The notes: generated by a model not told the origin, from the sequence alone. 64,000 nt of DNA from Limosilactobacillus frumenti DSM 13145 (GCF_001436045.1 NZ_AZER01000008.1:34130-98129); one strand, 5' to 3'; positions 1-9,486 are shown, counted from the first letter of the stretch. Numbers and translations are program-made.

Positions 1-1613
1 CAATTACGTTGTCATACCAACAAATTATTCATGCCTACCCAAGCGGTGGTGGCGCCTATGTTGTTGCTACCCGTAATTGGGGAAGCAACGGTGGCTTGAT
101 TGCCGGGGGATCGCTGTTAGTTGATTACATGTTGACTGTTGCCGTTTCCACAACTTCTGGAACAGAAGCGATTACATCAGCTATTCCAGTGCTTTATCCT
201 TATTCCGTACCGATTGCCGTTATTATTGTTCTGTTGATTATGATTATGAACTTACGGGGAATGAGCGAAAGTGCAAACTTCCTGACGATTCCAGTTTACT
301 TTTTCGTTGTCATGATCTTTGTTATGATTGCTTGGGGAGCCTATGACATTATGTCTGGGCACGTTCATTACCAGGCACCAGCAGATTACGGTAGTCCAGT
401 TGCTGGGATGACCTTTGTCCTATTTATTCGGGCCTTCTCAGCTGGTTCTTCTTCCCTAACTGGGGTTGAAGCGGTGTCTAATGCGGTGCCAAACTTTAAT
501 AAACCGAAAGCAAAAAATGCCGCAACGACGTTAGCAATCATGAGTGGAATCTTGGCGTTCTTCTTCATTGCTATTATCTTCTTTGGCTTTTATTTGGGAA
601 TTGTGCCGAATAGTAAGACCACAGTTCTGTCTCAAATTGGTGCTGCTATTTTTGGTGGTCACGGTATTGGCTTCTATCTCTTACAGCTGTCAACGGCGAT
701 GATTTTGACTGTTGCCGCTAACACTGGTTTTTCCGCATTCCCAATTTTGTCCTTTAACATGGCTAAGGATAAGTACATGCCACATGCTTTCATGGATCGT
801 GGGGACCGCCTCGGATATTCTAATGGGATCATTTCATTAGCGATCGGGGCTATTATCCTCATATTAATCTTCCATGGTAAAACTAACATGCTGATTCCAC
901 TGTATGCTGTCGGTGTGTTTGTGCCATTTACGTTGTCACAGTCGGGAATGATCATTCACTGGTTCCGTGAACGTGATGGTTGGTGGATTGGTAAAGCAAT
1001 TATTAACCTTGTGGGGGCTGTAATTTCCCTCTGCTTAGTTTTGGCATTGTTCTGGCAGCATTTTGGCAATGTTTGGCCTTACTTGATCATCATGCCCGCA
1101 TTAATGCTGATGTTCCATGCAATCCACCGGCACTATATCAAGGTTGCTAAACAATTACGGGTTGCTGAAAAAACTAAGGTTCAACTTCACGATTATGATG
1201 GGGCCACAGTGATCGTGCTGGTCGGTAACGTTACTCGGGTAACGCGGGGAGCAATTAACTACGCCCGTTCAGTTGGCGATTACGTTATCGCAATGCACGT
1301 GTCATTTGATGAGAACCCTGGTAAGGAACACAAAACGGCCAATGAATTTAAGGCTGAATTCCCGGATGTTCGGTTTGTGGACATTCACTCGTCTTACCGG
1401 TCGATTGCCAAACCAACGTTGCGGTTTGTTGATGTTATTGCTAAACGGGCGGCTGCCCGGAACTATTCGACGACGGTCCTAGTTCCGCAATTTATTCCAA
1501 AACATCCATGGCAGTTGGCTCTGCATAACCAGACCAGTGTTCGCTTGCGGACAGTTCTTAATTCACGGCAAAATATTGTTGTTGCTTCTTATAACTACCA
1601 CTTACATGAATAA
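1..1613 (+). CDS. kimA: KimA-like potassium importer (5' end outside window)
   Basis: This is the 3' part of an APC-superfamily permease; the frame is open to the left edge, so the true start and about 70-80 residues are missing. The visible protein opens with LSYQQIIHAYPSGGGAY, carries about ten membrane segments and ends in a soluble domain of about 150 residues. From memory it closely resembles Bacillus subtilis KimA (YdaO) along its whole length, including GGSLLVDY near the start and LHNQ in the tail. KimA is a proton-coupled, high-affinity K+ importer held down by c-di-AMP. The upstream region, where a c-di-AMP riboswitch could lie, is not in the window. A general amino-acid permease is the alternative, but the cytoplasmic tail favours KimA. 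Confidence 0.8.
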   Translation, partial: ITLSYQQIIHAYPSGGGAYVVATRNWGSNGGLIAGGSLLVDYMLTVAVSTTSGTEAITSAIPVLYPYSVPIAVIIVLLIMIMNLRGMSESANFLTIPVYFFVVMIFVMIAWGAYDIMSGHVHYQAPADYGSPVAGMTFVLFIRAFSAGSSSLTGVEAVSNAVPNFNKPKAKNAATTLAIMSGILAFFFIAIIFFGFYLGIVPNSKTTVLSQIGAAIFGGHGIGFYLLQLSTAMILTVAANTGFSAFPILSFNMAKDKYMPHAFMDRGDRLGYSNGIISLAIGAIILILIFHGKTNMLIPLYAVGVFVPFTLSQSGMIIHWFRERDGWWIGKAIINLVGAVISLCLVLALFWQHFGNVWPYLIIMPALMLMFHAIHRHYIKVAKQLRVAEKTKVQLHDYDGATVIVLVGNVTRVTRGAINYARSVGDYVIAMHVSFDENPGKEHKTANEFKAEFPDVRFVDIHSSYRSIAKPTLRFVDVIAKRAAARNYSTTVLVPQFIPKHPWQLALHNQTSVRLRTVLNSRQNIVVASYNYHLHE

Positions 1614-1618
1614 ATACG

Positions 1619-1651
1619 AAAAGGTTCCACCAATTTTGATGGAACCTTTTT
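1619..1651 (+). terminator. Intrinsic terminator after the KimA-like gene
   Basis: An 11-bp perfect stem (AAAAGGTTCCA with TGGAACCTTTT) around a 10-nt loop is followed by T residues. It sits 5 nt after the stop codon. Confidence 0.88.
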
Positions 1652-1666
1652 CGAAAGGAATTACTT

Positions 1667-1924
1667 ATGAATTTTAAGAAACTTACCAGTCCATTACTGC
1701 TTGTCGTTGGTCTCTTTTTAGTTGCCAGCTTTTCCATTGAACACGCTAGCTTCCACTCTGGAATAATGGGAGTAATTGGTTGCGCGTGCTTATTGGCTGC
1801 CTTGATAATTAGTCAATGGTCCGCGCTCCAGGCAGGTAATCGCCGGACCAAACGAGTAGTAGTCTTTGTAGCGGTCTTACTTGGCCTGATTGTAATATTA
1901 AACATTGTTGAAGTAGTCCTTTAA
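1667..1924 (+). CDS. Small hydrophobic membrane protein, unknown function
   Basis: The 85-residue product has three predicted membrane segments, roughly residues 8-24, 31-50 and 62-84, with a short basic loop (GNRRTKR) between the last two, which should face the cytoplasm. I recognise no family. The ATG follows AAAGGAA at 9 nt. It lies between two terminators, so it is either monocistronic or expressed by read-through from the KimA-like gene. No catalytic or binding motif is visible. Confidence 0.65.
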   Translation: MNFKKLTSPLLLVVGLFLVASFSIEHASFHSGIMGVIGCACLLAALIISQWSALQAGNRRTKRVVVFVAVLLGLIVILNIVEVVL

Positions 1925-1925
1925 T

Positions 1926-1968
1926 AAAATGACTCAAAGTTCCATATTGGAACCCTGAGTCATTTTTG
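1926..1968. terminator. Bidirectional terminator between convergent genes
   Basis: A stem AATGACTCA/TGAGTCATT with an inner GTTCC/GGAAC pairing is flanked by A and T runs on both sides, so it can act in either direction. The last codons and the TGA stop of the minus-strand yigZ lie inside its right arm. Confidence 0.85.
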
Positions 1969-2601
1969 TTTATAAGGAACTTCGTTATAGCGTTCAGCAC
2001 CTCTAGTCATTGTTAGCTGATCGTTGAACTGATTAGTTAAGTCGTTGATCAACAATTCCAACCGATCCTGATCAACGTAGACACTGGTAGTGACATTGAC
2101 TGCATATTGTTCATCGGCCACTTGAACATTGTGTTCCTTTAGGTAGTAGGTTAGTTGGTTATGTTGAGCGTATGATGAAGTAATGGTCAGAGTAGTTTGC
2201 TTCACGCGCTGCACTAAGCCAGCTTGCTGAATTGTGTTTGTAGTAACGTTGCTGTATGCCCGAATCAAACCGCCAGCGCCGAGCTTAATGCCGCCAAAAT
2301 AACGCGTTACGATTGCGATAACGTTATGAATCTTAGCTAACTGGAGTGCTTCCAGGATTGGCACCCCTGCTGTACCACTTGGTTCGCCATTATCACTTTC
2401 TCGTTGGACCTGGTCACGATCTCCTAACATGTAAGCGAAACAATTATGATTGGCTTTCCGGTTGTCTGCACTGACCTGAGCAATCATTTTTTGCGCTTCA
2501 TCTTCATTTTGGATGCGGGCGAGGGTACAGATAAAGCGTGACTTTTTGATGGTCATTTCAAAGCTGGTATTTTGACTAATGGTGAGAAATGGTTCTGACA
2601 T
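1960..2601 (-). CDS. yigZ: YigZ/IMPACT family protein
   Basis: The 213-residue protein matches the YigZ/IMPACT family: an N-terminal UPF0029 domain with KKSRFICTLAR, GEPSGTAGVPIL and TRYFGGIKLGAGGLIRAY, then a smaller C-terminal ferredoxin-like domain. In eukaryotes IMPACT modulates Gcn2; the bacterial role is not settled. I start at position 2601, not at the longer frame beginning at 2622, because AAGGAAG lies just upstream of this ATG and the family starts near here. It diverges from comFA with about 60 bp between them, an arrangement common in lactobacilli. Confidence 0.88.
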   Translation of the reverse strand: MSEPFLTISQNTSFEMTIKKSRFICTLARIQNEDEAQKMIAQVSADNRKANHNCFAYMLGDRDQVQRESDNGEPSGTAGVPILEALQLAKIHNVIAIVTRYFGGIKLGAGGLIRAYSNVTTNTIQQAGLVQRVKQTTLTITSSYAQHNQLTYYLKEHNVQVADEQYAVNVTTSVYVDQDRLELLINDLTNQFNDQLTMTRGAERYNEVPYKQK

Positions 2602-2664
2602 TTTTAACTTCCTTACGTGCAAAAAGTAATTTTTTTCGTTTATAGATAGAGAGGGGGTTGAGTT

Positions 2665-4005
2665 ATGCAGAAAACGGATTTTTATGGACGACGGGTACTA
2701 TTGAATGCTGAAGAAGCCCAGCAAATTCGGATCCCCAATTTGGAGATTATGCCGGCCGTTAAGAAAAACGGTGACCGCATTTATTGTTACCGTTGTGGAC
2801 AAACCAGTAGTTGTGACACTAGCCATTTGCCAAATAATCAATACTATTGTCCGGTTTGCTTTAATTTGGGGCGGTCGTCGTCGCTAGCATGTTATGGTCA
2901 TCTGGCTGAACCCAACCATTTTACTCTCCCAACGTCGATTTTAACATGGTCTGGGCAACTGTCACCACTACAGAAACGTGTGTCCCAAGCAATTGACCAA
3001 GGAATGACGAACCATCAACGTCAACTTTTATGGGCCGTCACTGGTGCCGGGAAAACTGAAATGATCTTTGCTGGCATTGCCCATGCGCTGGCGCGTCGTG
3101 AACGAATTGCAATTGCTTCACCGCGGGTGGATGTATGCCTAGAGCTATTTCCCCGCTTGCAAGCAGCGTTTGCTAATACTCCTATTGCACTGCTTCATGG
3201 GCGTACCCCTGAACCTTACCAATATCGTCAATTAACGATATGTACCACTCACCAATTACTGCGTTTTTACCACGCTTTTGATAACTTGATTGTCGACGAG
3301 GTTGATTCATTTCCGTACGCTGCTAACCAGGCCCTGTTATTTGCCACTAATAATGCGGTTAAAAAAACTGGCGGAATTTTATTTATGACTGCTACGCCTG
3401 GGAGAACGCTTGAACAACAAATTCACCGGCACCAACTTCATGTTCATTATTTACCATTACGTTACCATGGTCACTTATTACCACAGATTAAAATAAATCT
3501 CGCCCCACGATGGCGAAAAAACATGGAACGTGGATTGTTACCATTAACACTTATTCGTTCAATTAAAGCCACTTTATCCGCTCAACATCAATGCCTTTTG
3601 TTTATTCCCCATATCGATGATCTGCCATTAGTTGAACAAGTCCTTTACCGGCAACTAACGAACAGCAGATTTACGACTGTTTATGCTGCTGATCCGCAAC
3701 GAATTGAAAAGGTTCAAGCCATGCGGGATGGTGATTATGATTTTTTGATTACCACTTCTATCTTGGAACGGGGAGTTACTTTCCCTGAAATCGATGTCTA
3801 TGTATTAGGGGCTGACGATAGTGTGTTTTCATCTTCAGCGTTGGTCCAAATTGCGGGACGAGCAGGGCGAGCTGTTACCCGCCCGACCGGGAGAGTGATC
3901 TTTTGGGTAAGCGCGTTATCCCGCTCTGTTAATGATGCTCGTCGTCAAATCAGTTTGATGAATCGTAAGGGCAGGTGCTTGCAACGTGAATTGTCTTCTT
4001 TGTAA
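2665..4005 (+). CDS. comFA: DNA uptake ATPase/helicase ComFA
   Basis: This is the late competence helicase that helps move single-stranded DNA through the membrane. Its 446 residues show a four-cysteine zinc site (CYRC at 41-44, CPVC at 62-65), Walker A AVTGAGKT at 124-131, a DEVD box at 211-214, SAT-like motif TATPG, and C-terminal helicase motifs including QIAGRAGR. All core motifs are intact, so it does not look like a decayed competence gene. Start ATG follows GAGAGGGGGT. Its 3' end overlaps comFC by 20 bp, showing one operon. Competence has rarely been shown in lactobacilli although these genes are kept. Confidence 0.93.
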   Translation: MQKTDFYGRRVLLNAEEAQQIRIPNLEIMPAVKKNGDRIYCYRCGQTSSCDTSHLPNNQYYCPVCFNLGRSSSLACYGHLAEPNHFTLPTSILTWSGQLSPLQKRVSQAIDQGMTNHQRQLLWAVTGAGKTEMIFAGIAHALARRERIAIASPRVDVCLELFPRLQAAFANTPIALLHGRTPEPYQYRQLTICTTHQLLRFYHAFDNLIVDEVDSFPYAANQALLFATNNAVKKTGGILFMTATPGRTLEQQIHRHQLHVHYLPLRYHGHLLPQIKINLAPRWRKNMERGLLPLTLIRSIKATLSAQHQCLLFIPHIDDLPLVEQVLYRQLTNSRFTTVYAADPQRIEKVQAMRDGDYDFLITTSILERGVTFPEIDVYVLGADDSVFSSSALVQIAGRAGRAVTRPTGRVIFWVSALSRSVNDARRQISLMNRKGRCLQRELSSL

Positions 4006-4666
4006 CTGTCAATTAAGTATGCGACTTTGTATAACTGAATTATTCTTGCCAATTGATCATCAGCGGGAAACAGTATGTGATGCCTGTCGAGCACGTTTTA
4101 GTGCTTATCATTTAAGTAAGCAGTGCTGCCCAGGTTGCGGGCATCCGTTGAATGGTGAATTACTTTGCAGTGAATGCCAAGCATGGAAGAATAACTATGG
4201 ACAATTTTTGCATCACCGACCTCTTTTTCACTACAATGAAGCAATGGCAGAATACATGAGTCTCTATAAATTCCAAGGATTATATCAACTGCGAATGGTG
4301 TTTCAACATGTGGTACAAATGGCAATTAAACAAGAGGAATATGACCTTTTAGTACCCATTCCCGTATCCCCAACCACTTTGCGGACCCGCGGCTTTAATC
4401 AAGTTGAAGGCTTTTTAGAAGGGATGCAGTTTCACCAGCTTCTTACCACCATTGATGATCATAAGGCTCGTCAATCAGCACGAACTCGACAAGAACGACT
4501 GGTTAGCCAGCAGCCATTTCAATTAAATAATAATGTCCGTGTTACTGGTCAACACATCCTGTTGGTAGATGATGTTTATACTACAGGTCGAACCTTATAC
4601 CATGCAGCAGACCTCTTGTGGCAAGCAGGATGCCAACGTGTGAAGACTTTATCATTAGCACGTTAA
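3986..4666 (+). CDS. comFC: ComFC family phosphoribosyltransferase-like protein
   Basis: The 226-residue protein is a typical ComFC/GntX: an N-terminal zinc-ribbon region rich in cysteines (CLLC, CDAC, CPGC, CSEC within the first 66 residues), then a PRT-fold domain with the PRPP-type loop ILLVDDVYTTGRTL near residue 192. ComFC works with ComFA in transformation, and related proteins also help restart replication forks. The GTG start lies inside the 3' end of comFA, so translation is probably coupled. No terminator is obvious before the hpf promoter. Confidence 0.9.
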   Translation: MNCLLCNCQLSMRLCITELFLPIDHQRETVCDACRARFSAYHLSKQCCPGCGHPLNGELLCSECQAWKNNYGQFLHHRPLFHYNEAMAEYMSLYKFQGLYQLRMVFQHVVQMAIKQEEYDLLVPIPVSPTTLRTRGFNQVEGFLEGMQFHQLLTTIDDHKARQSARTRQERLVSQQPFQLNNNVRVTGQHILLVDDVYTTGRTLYHAADLLWQAGCQRVKTLSLAR

Positions 4667-4693
4667 GAATCATTAAATGATCACTATAAGGAT

Positions 4694-4722
4694 TTGTGTC
4701 TGACACTGAACTAATCTATAAT
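4694..4722 (+). promoter_or_regulatory. hpf promoter with overlapping palindrome
   Basis: A -35 TTGTGT and a consensus -10 TATAAT are 17 bp apart. An 11-base palindrome, GTGTCTGACAC (4696-4706), spans the -35 and spacer and is a candidate operator for an unknown regulator. Confidence 0.72.
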
Positions 4723-4757
4723 AGAAATAGGATATGAGAAGAGTGGTCCTTCTGATA

Positions 4758-4783
4758 TCAGATCAAGCCATTAGCTTGACTGA
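4758..4783 (+). other. Hairpin directly before the hpf ribosome site
   Basis: TCAAGC and GCTTGA pair around a 5-nt loop, extended by TCAG/TGA with one bulge on each side. It ends where the AAAGGAG ribosome site begins, so it could tune translation. No T run follows, so it is not a terminator. Confidence 0.5.
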
Positions 4784-4798
4784 AAGGAGAGAAGTACA

Positions 4799-5341
4799 AT
4801 GTTAAAGTTCAATATTCGTGGCGAAAACATCGAAGTTACTGATTCAATCCGGGACTATGTGGTAAAGCGGATTAGTAAACTGCAAAAGTTCTTTGAGGAT
4901 AGTGTTGAAGCTACTGCACATGTGAACTTAAAGGTATATCCAAGCCGTACTTATAAAGTAGAAGTGACTATCCCATTACCATACTTAACTCTACGTGCTG
5001 AAGAAACTTCCAACGATATGTACGGAAGTGTCGACTTAGTAACGGATAAGTTGGAACGGCAAATCCGGAAGTACAAGACTAAGGTTAACCGTAAGTCCCG
5101 TGAAAAAGGCCTGAAGAACATTGAATTTGTACCTTCAGATGATGATGAAACTAGTGATGACGATTTGAAGATCGTTCGGACTAAGCAAATTTCATTGAAG
5201 CCAATGGACCCAGAAGAAGCGGTTCTCCAAATGGACATGCTTGGTCATGACTTCTTTGTATTCCAAGATGCTGGTACTAATGGTACAAGTATTGTTTACC
5301 GTCGTAAGGACGGTCGGTATGGCCTGATTGAAGCCGAATAA
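4799..5341 (+). CDS. hpf: Ribosome hibernation promoting factor, long form
   Basis: At 180 residues this is the long HPF of Firmicutes, which dimerises 70S ribosomes into 100S particles in stationary phase or stress. The N-terminal RaiA domain (about 1-105) begins MLKFNIRGENIEVTDSIR. An acidic linker (DDDETSDDD) joins it to the C-terminal dimerisation domain with MDPEEAVLQMDMLGHDFFVF. A good AAAGGAGAG site precedes the ATG. The gene has its own promoter and terminator between the comF operon and secA, the usual order in lactobacilli. Confidence 0.95.
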   Translation: MLKFNIRGENIEVTDSIRDYVVKRISKLQKFFEDSVEATAHVNLKVYPSRTYKVEVTIPLPYLTLRAEETSNDMYGSVDLVTDKLERQIRKYKTKVNRKSREKGLKNIEFVPSDDDETSDDDLKIVRTKQISLKPMDPEEAVLQMDMLGHDFFVFQDAGTNGTSIVYRRKDGRYGLIEAE

Positions 5342-5365
5342 AGCTTAATAAATTAATAACTACTG

Positions 5366-5394
5366 GACTGTGGAATTGATCCGCAGTCTTTTTA
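5366..5394 (+). terminator. Terminator after hpf
   Basis: An 8-bp stem (GACTGTGG with CCGCAGTC, one G-U pair) around a 7-nt loop is followed by TTTTTATTTT. Confidence 0.85.
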
Positions 5395-5469
5395 TTTTAA
5401 ATGGTGAGCGTTTCATTTTCATTCCACCTTAAGCGTGTTAAAATATTAAGGTTAGAATATAAATCATAA

Positions 5470-5503
5470 TTGGCTTGAGTAGCGCAAAAAACTAGTCAAG
5501 CAA
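5470..5503 (+). other. Hairpin in the secA leader
   Basis: GCTTGA/TCAAGC plus TAG/CTA and TT/AA pair around an A-rich loop, with single bulges. It lies 24 nt before the secA start and no T run follows. A likely promoter -10 (TGTTAAAAT) lies upstream near 5436. Confidence 0.4.
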
Positions 5504-5526
5504 TCAAATTTAGGAAGGACGCTTTT

Positions 5527-7890
5527 ATGGCCAATATTCTTAAAAAGTGGATTGAAAGCGATCGCCGTGAGCTACGGCGGATTAATAAGATCGCGAATAA
5601 AGTTGAAAAATACGCCAAACCGATGGCGGCTTTAAGTGATGATCAATTAAAGGCAAAGACAGATGAATTTCGCGAGCGGTACAAAAAAGGTGAAACGCTG
5701 GATCATATGCTTCCAGAGGCCTTTGCGGTTGCCCGTGAAGCAGCTAAACGGGTCCTGGGCCTGTACCCGTTCCATGTTCAGATCATGGGTGGTATTGTGC
5801 TGCACGAAGGTAACATTGCTGAAATGAAAACCGGTGAAGGTAAGACGCTGACGGCGACGATGCCTGTTTACCTGAATGCTATTTCCGGGAAGGGTGTTCA
5901 TGTTATTACGGTTAACGAATACCTGTCCAAACGTGATGCCACTGAAATGGGTCAGCTGTATAACTGGTTAGGTTGCAGTGTCGGTGTTAACAACTCTGAA
6001 ATGAGCCCGGAGCAAAAGCGCGAGGCTTATAAGGCTGACATTATGTACTCTACCAACAGTGAAATTGGGTTTGATTACTTGCGTGACAATATGGCCGTTT
6101 ACAAAGAAGACCAAGTTCAGCGCGGATTAAACTATGCTTTGGTTGACGAAGTGGATTCGATTTTAATTGATGAAGCGCGGACCCCATTGATTATTTCTGG
6201 TCCGGGGACAGGAACTTCTAAGTTATACAAGCAAGCAGATCGCTTTGTGAAGACTTTAAAGAATGAAGTCGACTACAAGATTGACTTGGAATCCAAGACT
6301 GTTTCCTTGACTGATGCGGGAATTCAAAAGGCTGAAAAGTACTTTAACTTAAAGAATCTTTATGATCCTGAAAACACGGCTTTGACCCACCACTTGGATC
6401 AGGCATTGCGGGCCAATTACATCATGTTGAAGGATAAGGATTACGTTGTTACTGACGGTGAAGTCTTAATCGTTGACTCATTTACTGGACGTGTTATGCA
6501 GGGACGGCGTTTCTCTGATGGTTTGCACCAGGCGATCGAAGCCAAGGAAGGTGTCCAAATCCAAGAAGAAAACAAGACCATGGCCAACATCACTTACCAG
6601 AACCTATTCCGAATGTACAGTAAGTTAGCCGGAATGACGGGAACTGCTAAGACTGAACAAGAAGAGTTCCGGGAAATCTACAACATGGAAACCATTACCA
6701 TTCCAACTAACAAACCAGTTATTCGGAAGGATGAACCCGACTTGCTGTACCCGACGCTGAAGAGTAAGTTCCATGCAGTTGTTGAACGGATTAAGAAGTT
6801 GCATGCAAAGGGTCAGCCAATTCTGGTCGGGACTGTTGCGGTTGAAACTTCTGAATACTTATCCCACCTTCTCGATAAAGAACACATCCCTCACGTTGTT
6901 TTGAACGCCAAGAATCACGCTAAGGAAGCCGATATTATCAAGAATGCCGGTCAAAAAGGTGCGGTTACGATCGCGACTAACATGGCCGGACGGGGGACCG
7001 ATATTAAGCTTGGCCCCGGTGTTCGTGAACTAGGCGGTTTGGCTGTTATTGGGACTGAACGGCATGAATCGCGGCGGATTGATAATCAGTTGCGGGGCCG
7101 ATCAGGTCGTCAGGGAGATCCAGGCTTATCACAATTCTACCTGTCACTTGAAGATGACTTAATGAAGCGGTTCGGTGGTGATCGGATCAAGGCTTTCCTG
7201 GAACGGATGAAGGTTGAAGATGATGATGCTGTTATTAAGAGTCGGTTCTTAACACACCAAGTTGAATCTGCACAAAAGCGGGTTGAAGGTAACAACTATG
7301 ACTCACGAAAGAACGTTTTGCAGTACGATGATGTTATGCGTGAACAACGTGAAATCATCTATAAGGAACGTCAAGAAGTAATTACCGAAAAGAAATCTCT
7401 GAAGTGGGTTCTGATGCCAATCTTTAAGCGGACGATCCAACGTGAAGTAGAACAACACACGCTTGGTGACAAGAAGGATTGGGATCTGAAGGGAATTGTG
7501 GACTTTGCAGAAGAAGTGCTTGTTAACCCTGGAACCATTTCTGTTTCTGACTTGATGAATAAGACCCCCGACCAAATGGTTGACTTCTTGATGGGCTTTG
7601 CTAAGCAAGTCTATAAGGACAAACAAAAGCAATTGTATGACCCAGCTCAAATGTTGGAATTTGAAAAAGTGGTCTTACTACGGGTGGTTGACTCTCACTG
7701 GACTGATCATATTGATGTCATGGATCAATTCCGTCAATCGGTTGGTCTTCGTGGCTATGGTCAATTGAACCCATTAGTTGAATACCAAACTGCTGGATAT
7801 CATATGTTTGAACAAATGATTGCTGATATCGAATATGAAACGACGCGGCTTTTCATGAAGTCACAAATTCGGCAAAATGTTACTCGTTAA
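5527..7890 (+). CDS. secA: Preprotein translocase ATPase SecA
   Basis: SecA drives protein export through SecYEG at the membrane. The 787-residue product carries Walker [11 protein letters not shown] near residue 101, the [19 protein letters not shown] box near 206, and the C-terminal helicase core with [12 protein letters not shown] and [10 protein letters not shown]. It ends after the helical scaffold domain and lacks the C-terminal zinc-binding tail of longer SecA proteins; that shorter form is usual in lactobacilli. It is followed at 79 bp by prfB, the conserved secA-prfB pair, with a weak terminator between. The ATG follows AGGAAGG. Confidence 0.97.
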   Translation: MANILKKWIESDRRELRRINKIANKVEKYAKPMAALSDDQLKAKTDEFRERYKKGETLDHMLPEAFAVAREAAKRVLGLYPFHVQIMGGIVLHEGNIAEMKTGEGKTLTATMPVYLNAISGKGVHVITVNEYLSKRDATEMGQLYNWLGCSVGVNNSEMSPEQKREAYKADIMYSTNSEIGFDYLRDNMAVYKEDQVQRGLNYALVDEVDSILIDEARTPLIISGPGTGTSKLYKQADRFVKTLKNEVDYKIDLESKTVSLTDAGIQKAEKYFNLKNLYDPENTALTHHLDQALRANYIMLKDKDYVVTDGEVLIVDSFTGRVMQGRRFSDGLHQAIEAKEGVQIQEENKTMANITYQNLFRMYSKLAGMTGTAKTEQEEFREIYNMETITIPTNKPVIRKDEPDLLYPTLKSKFHAVVERIKKLHAKGQPILVGTVAVETSEYLSHLLDKEHIPHVVLNAKNHAKEADIIKNAGQKGAVTIATNMAGRGTDIKLGPGVRELGGLAVIGTERHESRRIDNQLRGRSGRQGDPGLSQFYLSLEDDLMKRFGGDRIKAFLERMKVEDDDAVIKSRFLTHQVESAQKRVEGNNYDSRKNVLQYDDVMREQREIIYKERQEVITEKKSLKWVLMPIFKRTIQREVEQHTLGDKKDWDLKGIVDFAEEVLVNPGTISVSDLMNKTPDQMVDFLMGFAKQVYKDKQKQLYDPAQMLEFEKVVLLRVVDSHWTDHIDVMDQFRQSVGLRGYGQLNPLVEYQTAGYHMFEQMIADIEYETTRLFMKSQIRQNVTR

Positions 7891-7916
7891 TGGGTAAGCT
7901 TATAAATACAATGATC

Positions 7917-7955
7917 GGCAGCAGGTAACGGTAACGCTACTGGCTGCCTTTGTTT
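7917..7955 (+). terminator. Possible terminator between secA and prfB
   Basis: GGCAGC and GCTGCC pair around an imperfect inner stem, followed by TTTGTTTT. The stem is interrupted, so termination may be partial. Confidence 0.6.
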
Positions 7956-7969
7956 TAGGAGGAATATTC

Positions 7970-9086
7970 GTGGAACTGAGTGAAGCAAAAAAACAAGTAG
8001 AAGCAATGCAACAAGAAGTTGCCCGCTTCGGGAGGTCTCTTTGACCTGGATGCATTAGACGAAAGTATTGCGGAAAACGAACAAAAAATGGCGGAACCAG
8101 GATTTTGGGATGATAATGTAGCTGCCCAAAAAGTAATTTCCGCCAACAATGATTTAAAGGATAAACGCGATACCTTTGTTCACCTGCGTGATAGTATTGA
8201 TAATTTACAAACTTCCGTGGAATTGTTAGCCATGGGACCGGATGCGGATTTGCAAGCAGAGTTTGAAAGCTCATTAAAGAAAACAACTGATGAATTACGT
8301 CAGTACCGGTTGAATCAACTCCTGGACGGTGAATACGATTCTAAGAACGCAATCTTAGAAATTCATCCCGGTGCGGGTGGCACAGAAGCTCAAGATTGGG
8401 GCTCCATGTTGCTGCGGATGTATGTTCGATGGGGTGAACAACACGGATTTAATGTGGAAACGGCAAGCTACGAAGCTGGTGACGAAGCAGGTATTAAAAG
8501 CGTTACTTTGTTAATTAAGGGGCACAATGCCTTTGGCTACCTCCGGAGTGAAAAGGGTGTTCACCGGTTAGTTCGGATTTCTCCGTTTGATGCCGCGGGT
8601 CGTCGCCACACTTCTTTTGCTTCCGTTGATGTAATGCCAGAACTAGACGAAAGTGTCCACATTGATATTGATCCATCTGACCTTCGTGTTGATACTTTCC
8701 GTTCCAGCGGTGCCGGTGGTCAGCATATTAACAAAACCGAATCGGCAGTCCGAATTACACACTTGCCAACTGGTATTGTGACTTCCTCACAAGCGGAACG
8801 TTCACAATTGCAAAACCGGGTAACCGCAATGAACATGCTGAAATCTAAGCTGTACGAATTAGAGGAAGAAAAGAAAGCTAAAAAGCGGGCTGAAATTGAA
8901 GGCGAGCAGCTGGATATTGGTTGGGGCTCACAAATCCGCTCATATGTTTTCCATCCATATACCCTCGTGAAGGATAATCGGAGCAACTATGAAACACATA
9001 ACGGGCAGGCGGTTATGGATGGTGATCTTGACCCGTTCATCAATGCCTACTTACAGTGGAAATTAAGCCAAAAGAATCCACAGTAA
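7970..9086 (+). CDS. prfB: Peptide chain release factor 2 (programmed +1 frameshift)
   Basis: RF2 reads UGA and UAA and releases finished proteins; the GGQ loop ([14 protein letters not shown]) is present. The gene is read in two frames: GTG at 7970 to CTT at 8041, then a +1 shift past the T of an in-frame TGA (8042-8044), continuing from 8043 to 9086. The joined protein is 371 residues, the normal family length, against a truncated product without the shift. AGGAGG precedes the GTG by 6 nt. RF2 limits its own synthesis: when it is scarce the ribosome pauses at TGA and shifts. Annotation starting at 8019 would miss the true N-terminus. Confidence 0.96.
8030..8045 (+). promoter_or_regulatory. 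RF2 programmed frameshift site
   Basis: The site reads GGGAGG, a 3-nt spacer TCT, then CTTTGAC. It has the known RF2 layout: an internal Shine-Dalgarno-like hexamer three bases before CUU UGA C. Confidence 0.95.
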
Positions 9087-9144
9087 ATCTAATTGCAGTT
9101 CTTTCATAAACACAGTAAGATTAAGCTATTAGGAGGGATGAGTA

Positions 9145-9486
9145 ATGAATGCACATCCACGTAAACTAACCAGATCTTATGATGACCGCCTCCTAGCGGG
9201 CGTTTTGAGCGGTCTGGCCCGCTACTTTAATTGGAACATTACCTTAGTGCGGGTCCTCTTCGTTGTCCTGATGATTGCGACTGGGATCTTTCCGGCGGTG
9301 GTCTTATACCTAGTATTGTTTGCAATTATGCCATCCGATCCTGCCCACCCAGGAGTCTTAGATTTCTTTAAGTCCCTTGGCGATTTAGGTAATGCTATTG
9401 AGCGTGGACCGGAACATAAGCAAAGTCGGCGTAATCTGACCGATGTTGAAGAACATGATGTAAAAAAGAACGGGAGAGATGAATGA
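9145..9486 (+). CDS. PspC domain protein
   Basis: The 113-residue protein begins with a basic stretch and the PspC signature (DDRLLAGVLSGLARYF), then two membrane segments near 28-68 and a charged cytoplasmic tail. PspC proteins take part in envelope stress responses; in lactobacilli they are often linked to LiaF-like circuits, but no partner kinase is next to it. AGGAGGG precedes the ATG. Its last four bases overlap the start of the next gene (ATGA), so the two are translated together. Confidence 0.88.
   Translation: MNAHPRKLTRSYDDRLLAGVLSGLARYFNWNITLVRVLFVVLMIATGIFPAVVLYLVLFAIMPSDPAHPGVLDFFKSLGDLGNAIERGPEHKQSRRNLTDVEEHDVKKNGRDE

Noticed and set aside
3986..4005. Possible frameshift joining comFA and comFC
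   Set aside because: Both proteins are full length with complete domains; the 20-bp overlap is ordinary translational coupling.
5403..5416. cre-like sequence upstream of secA (TGGTGAGCGTTTCA)
   Set aside because: The central CG is out of register with the consensus; it fails at several fixed positions.
8019..8044. prfB starting at an internal ATG, or a broken prfB
   Set aside because: The upstream frame has AGGAGG and a GTG start, and the junction is the classical RF2 frameshift site, not damage.
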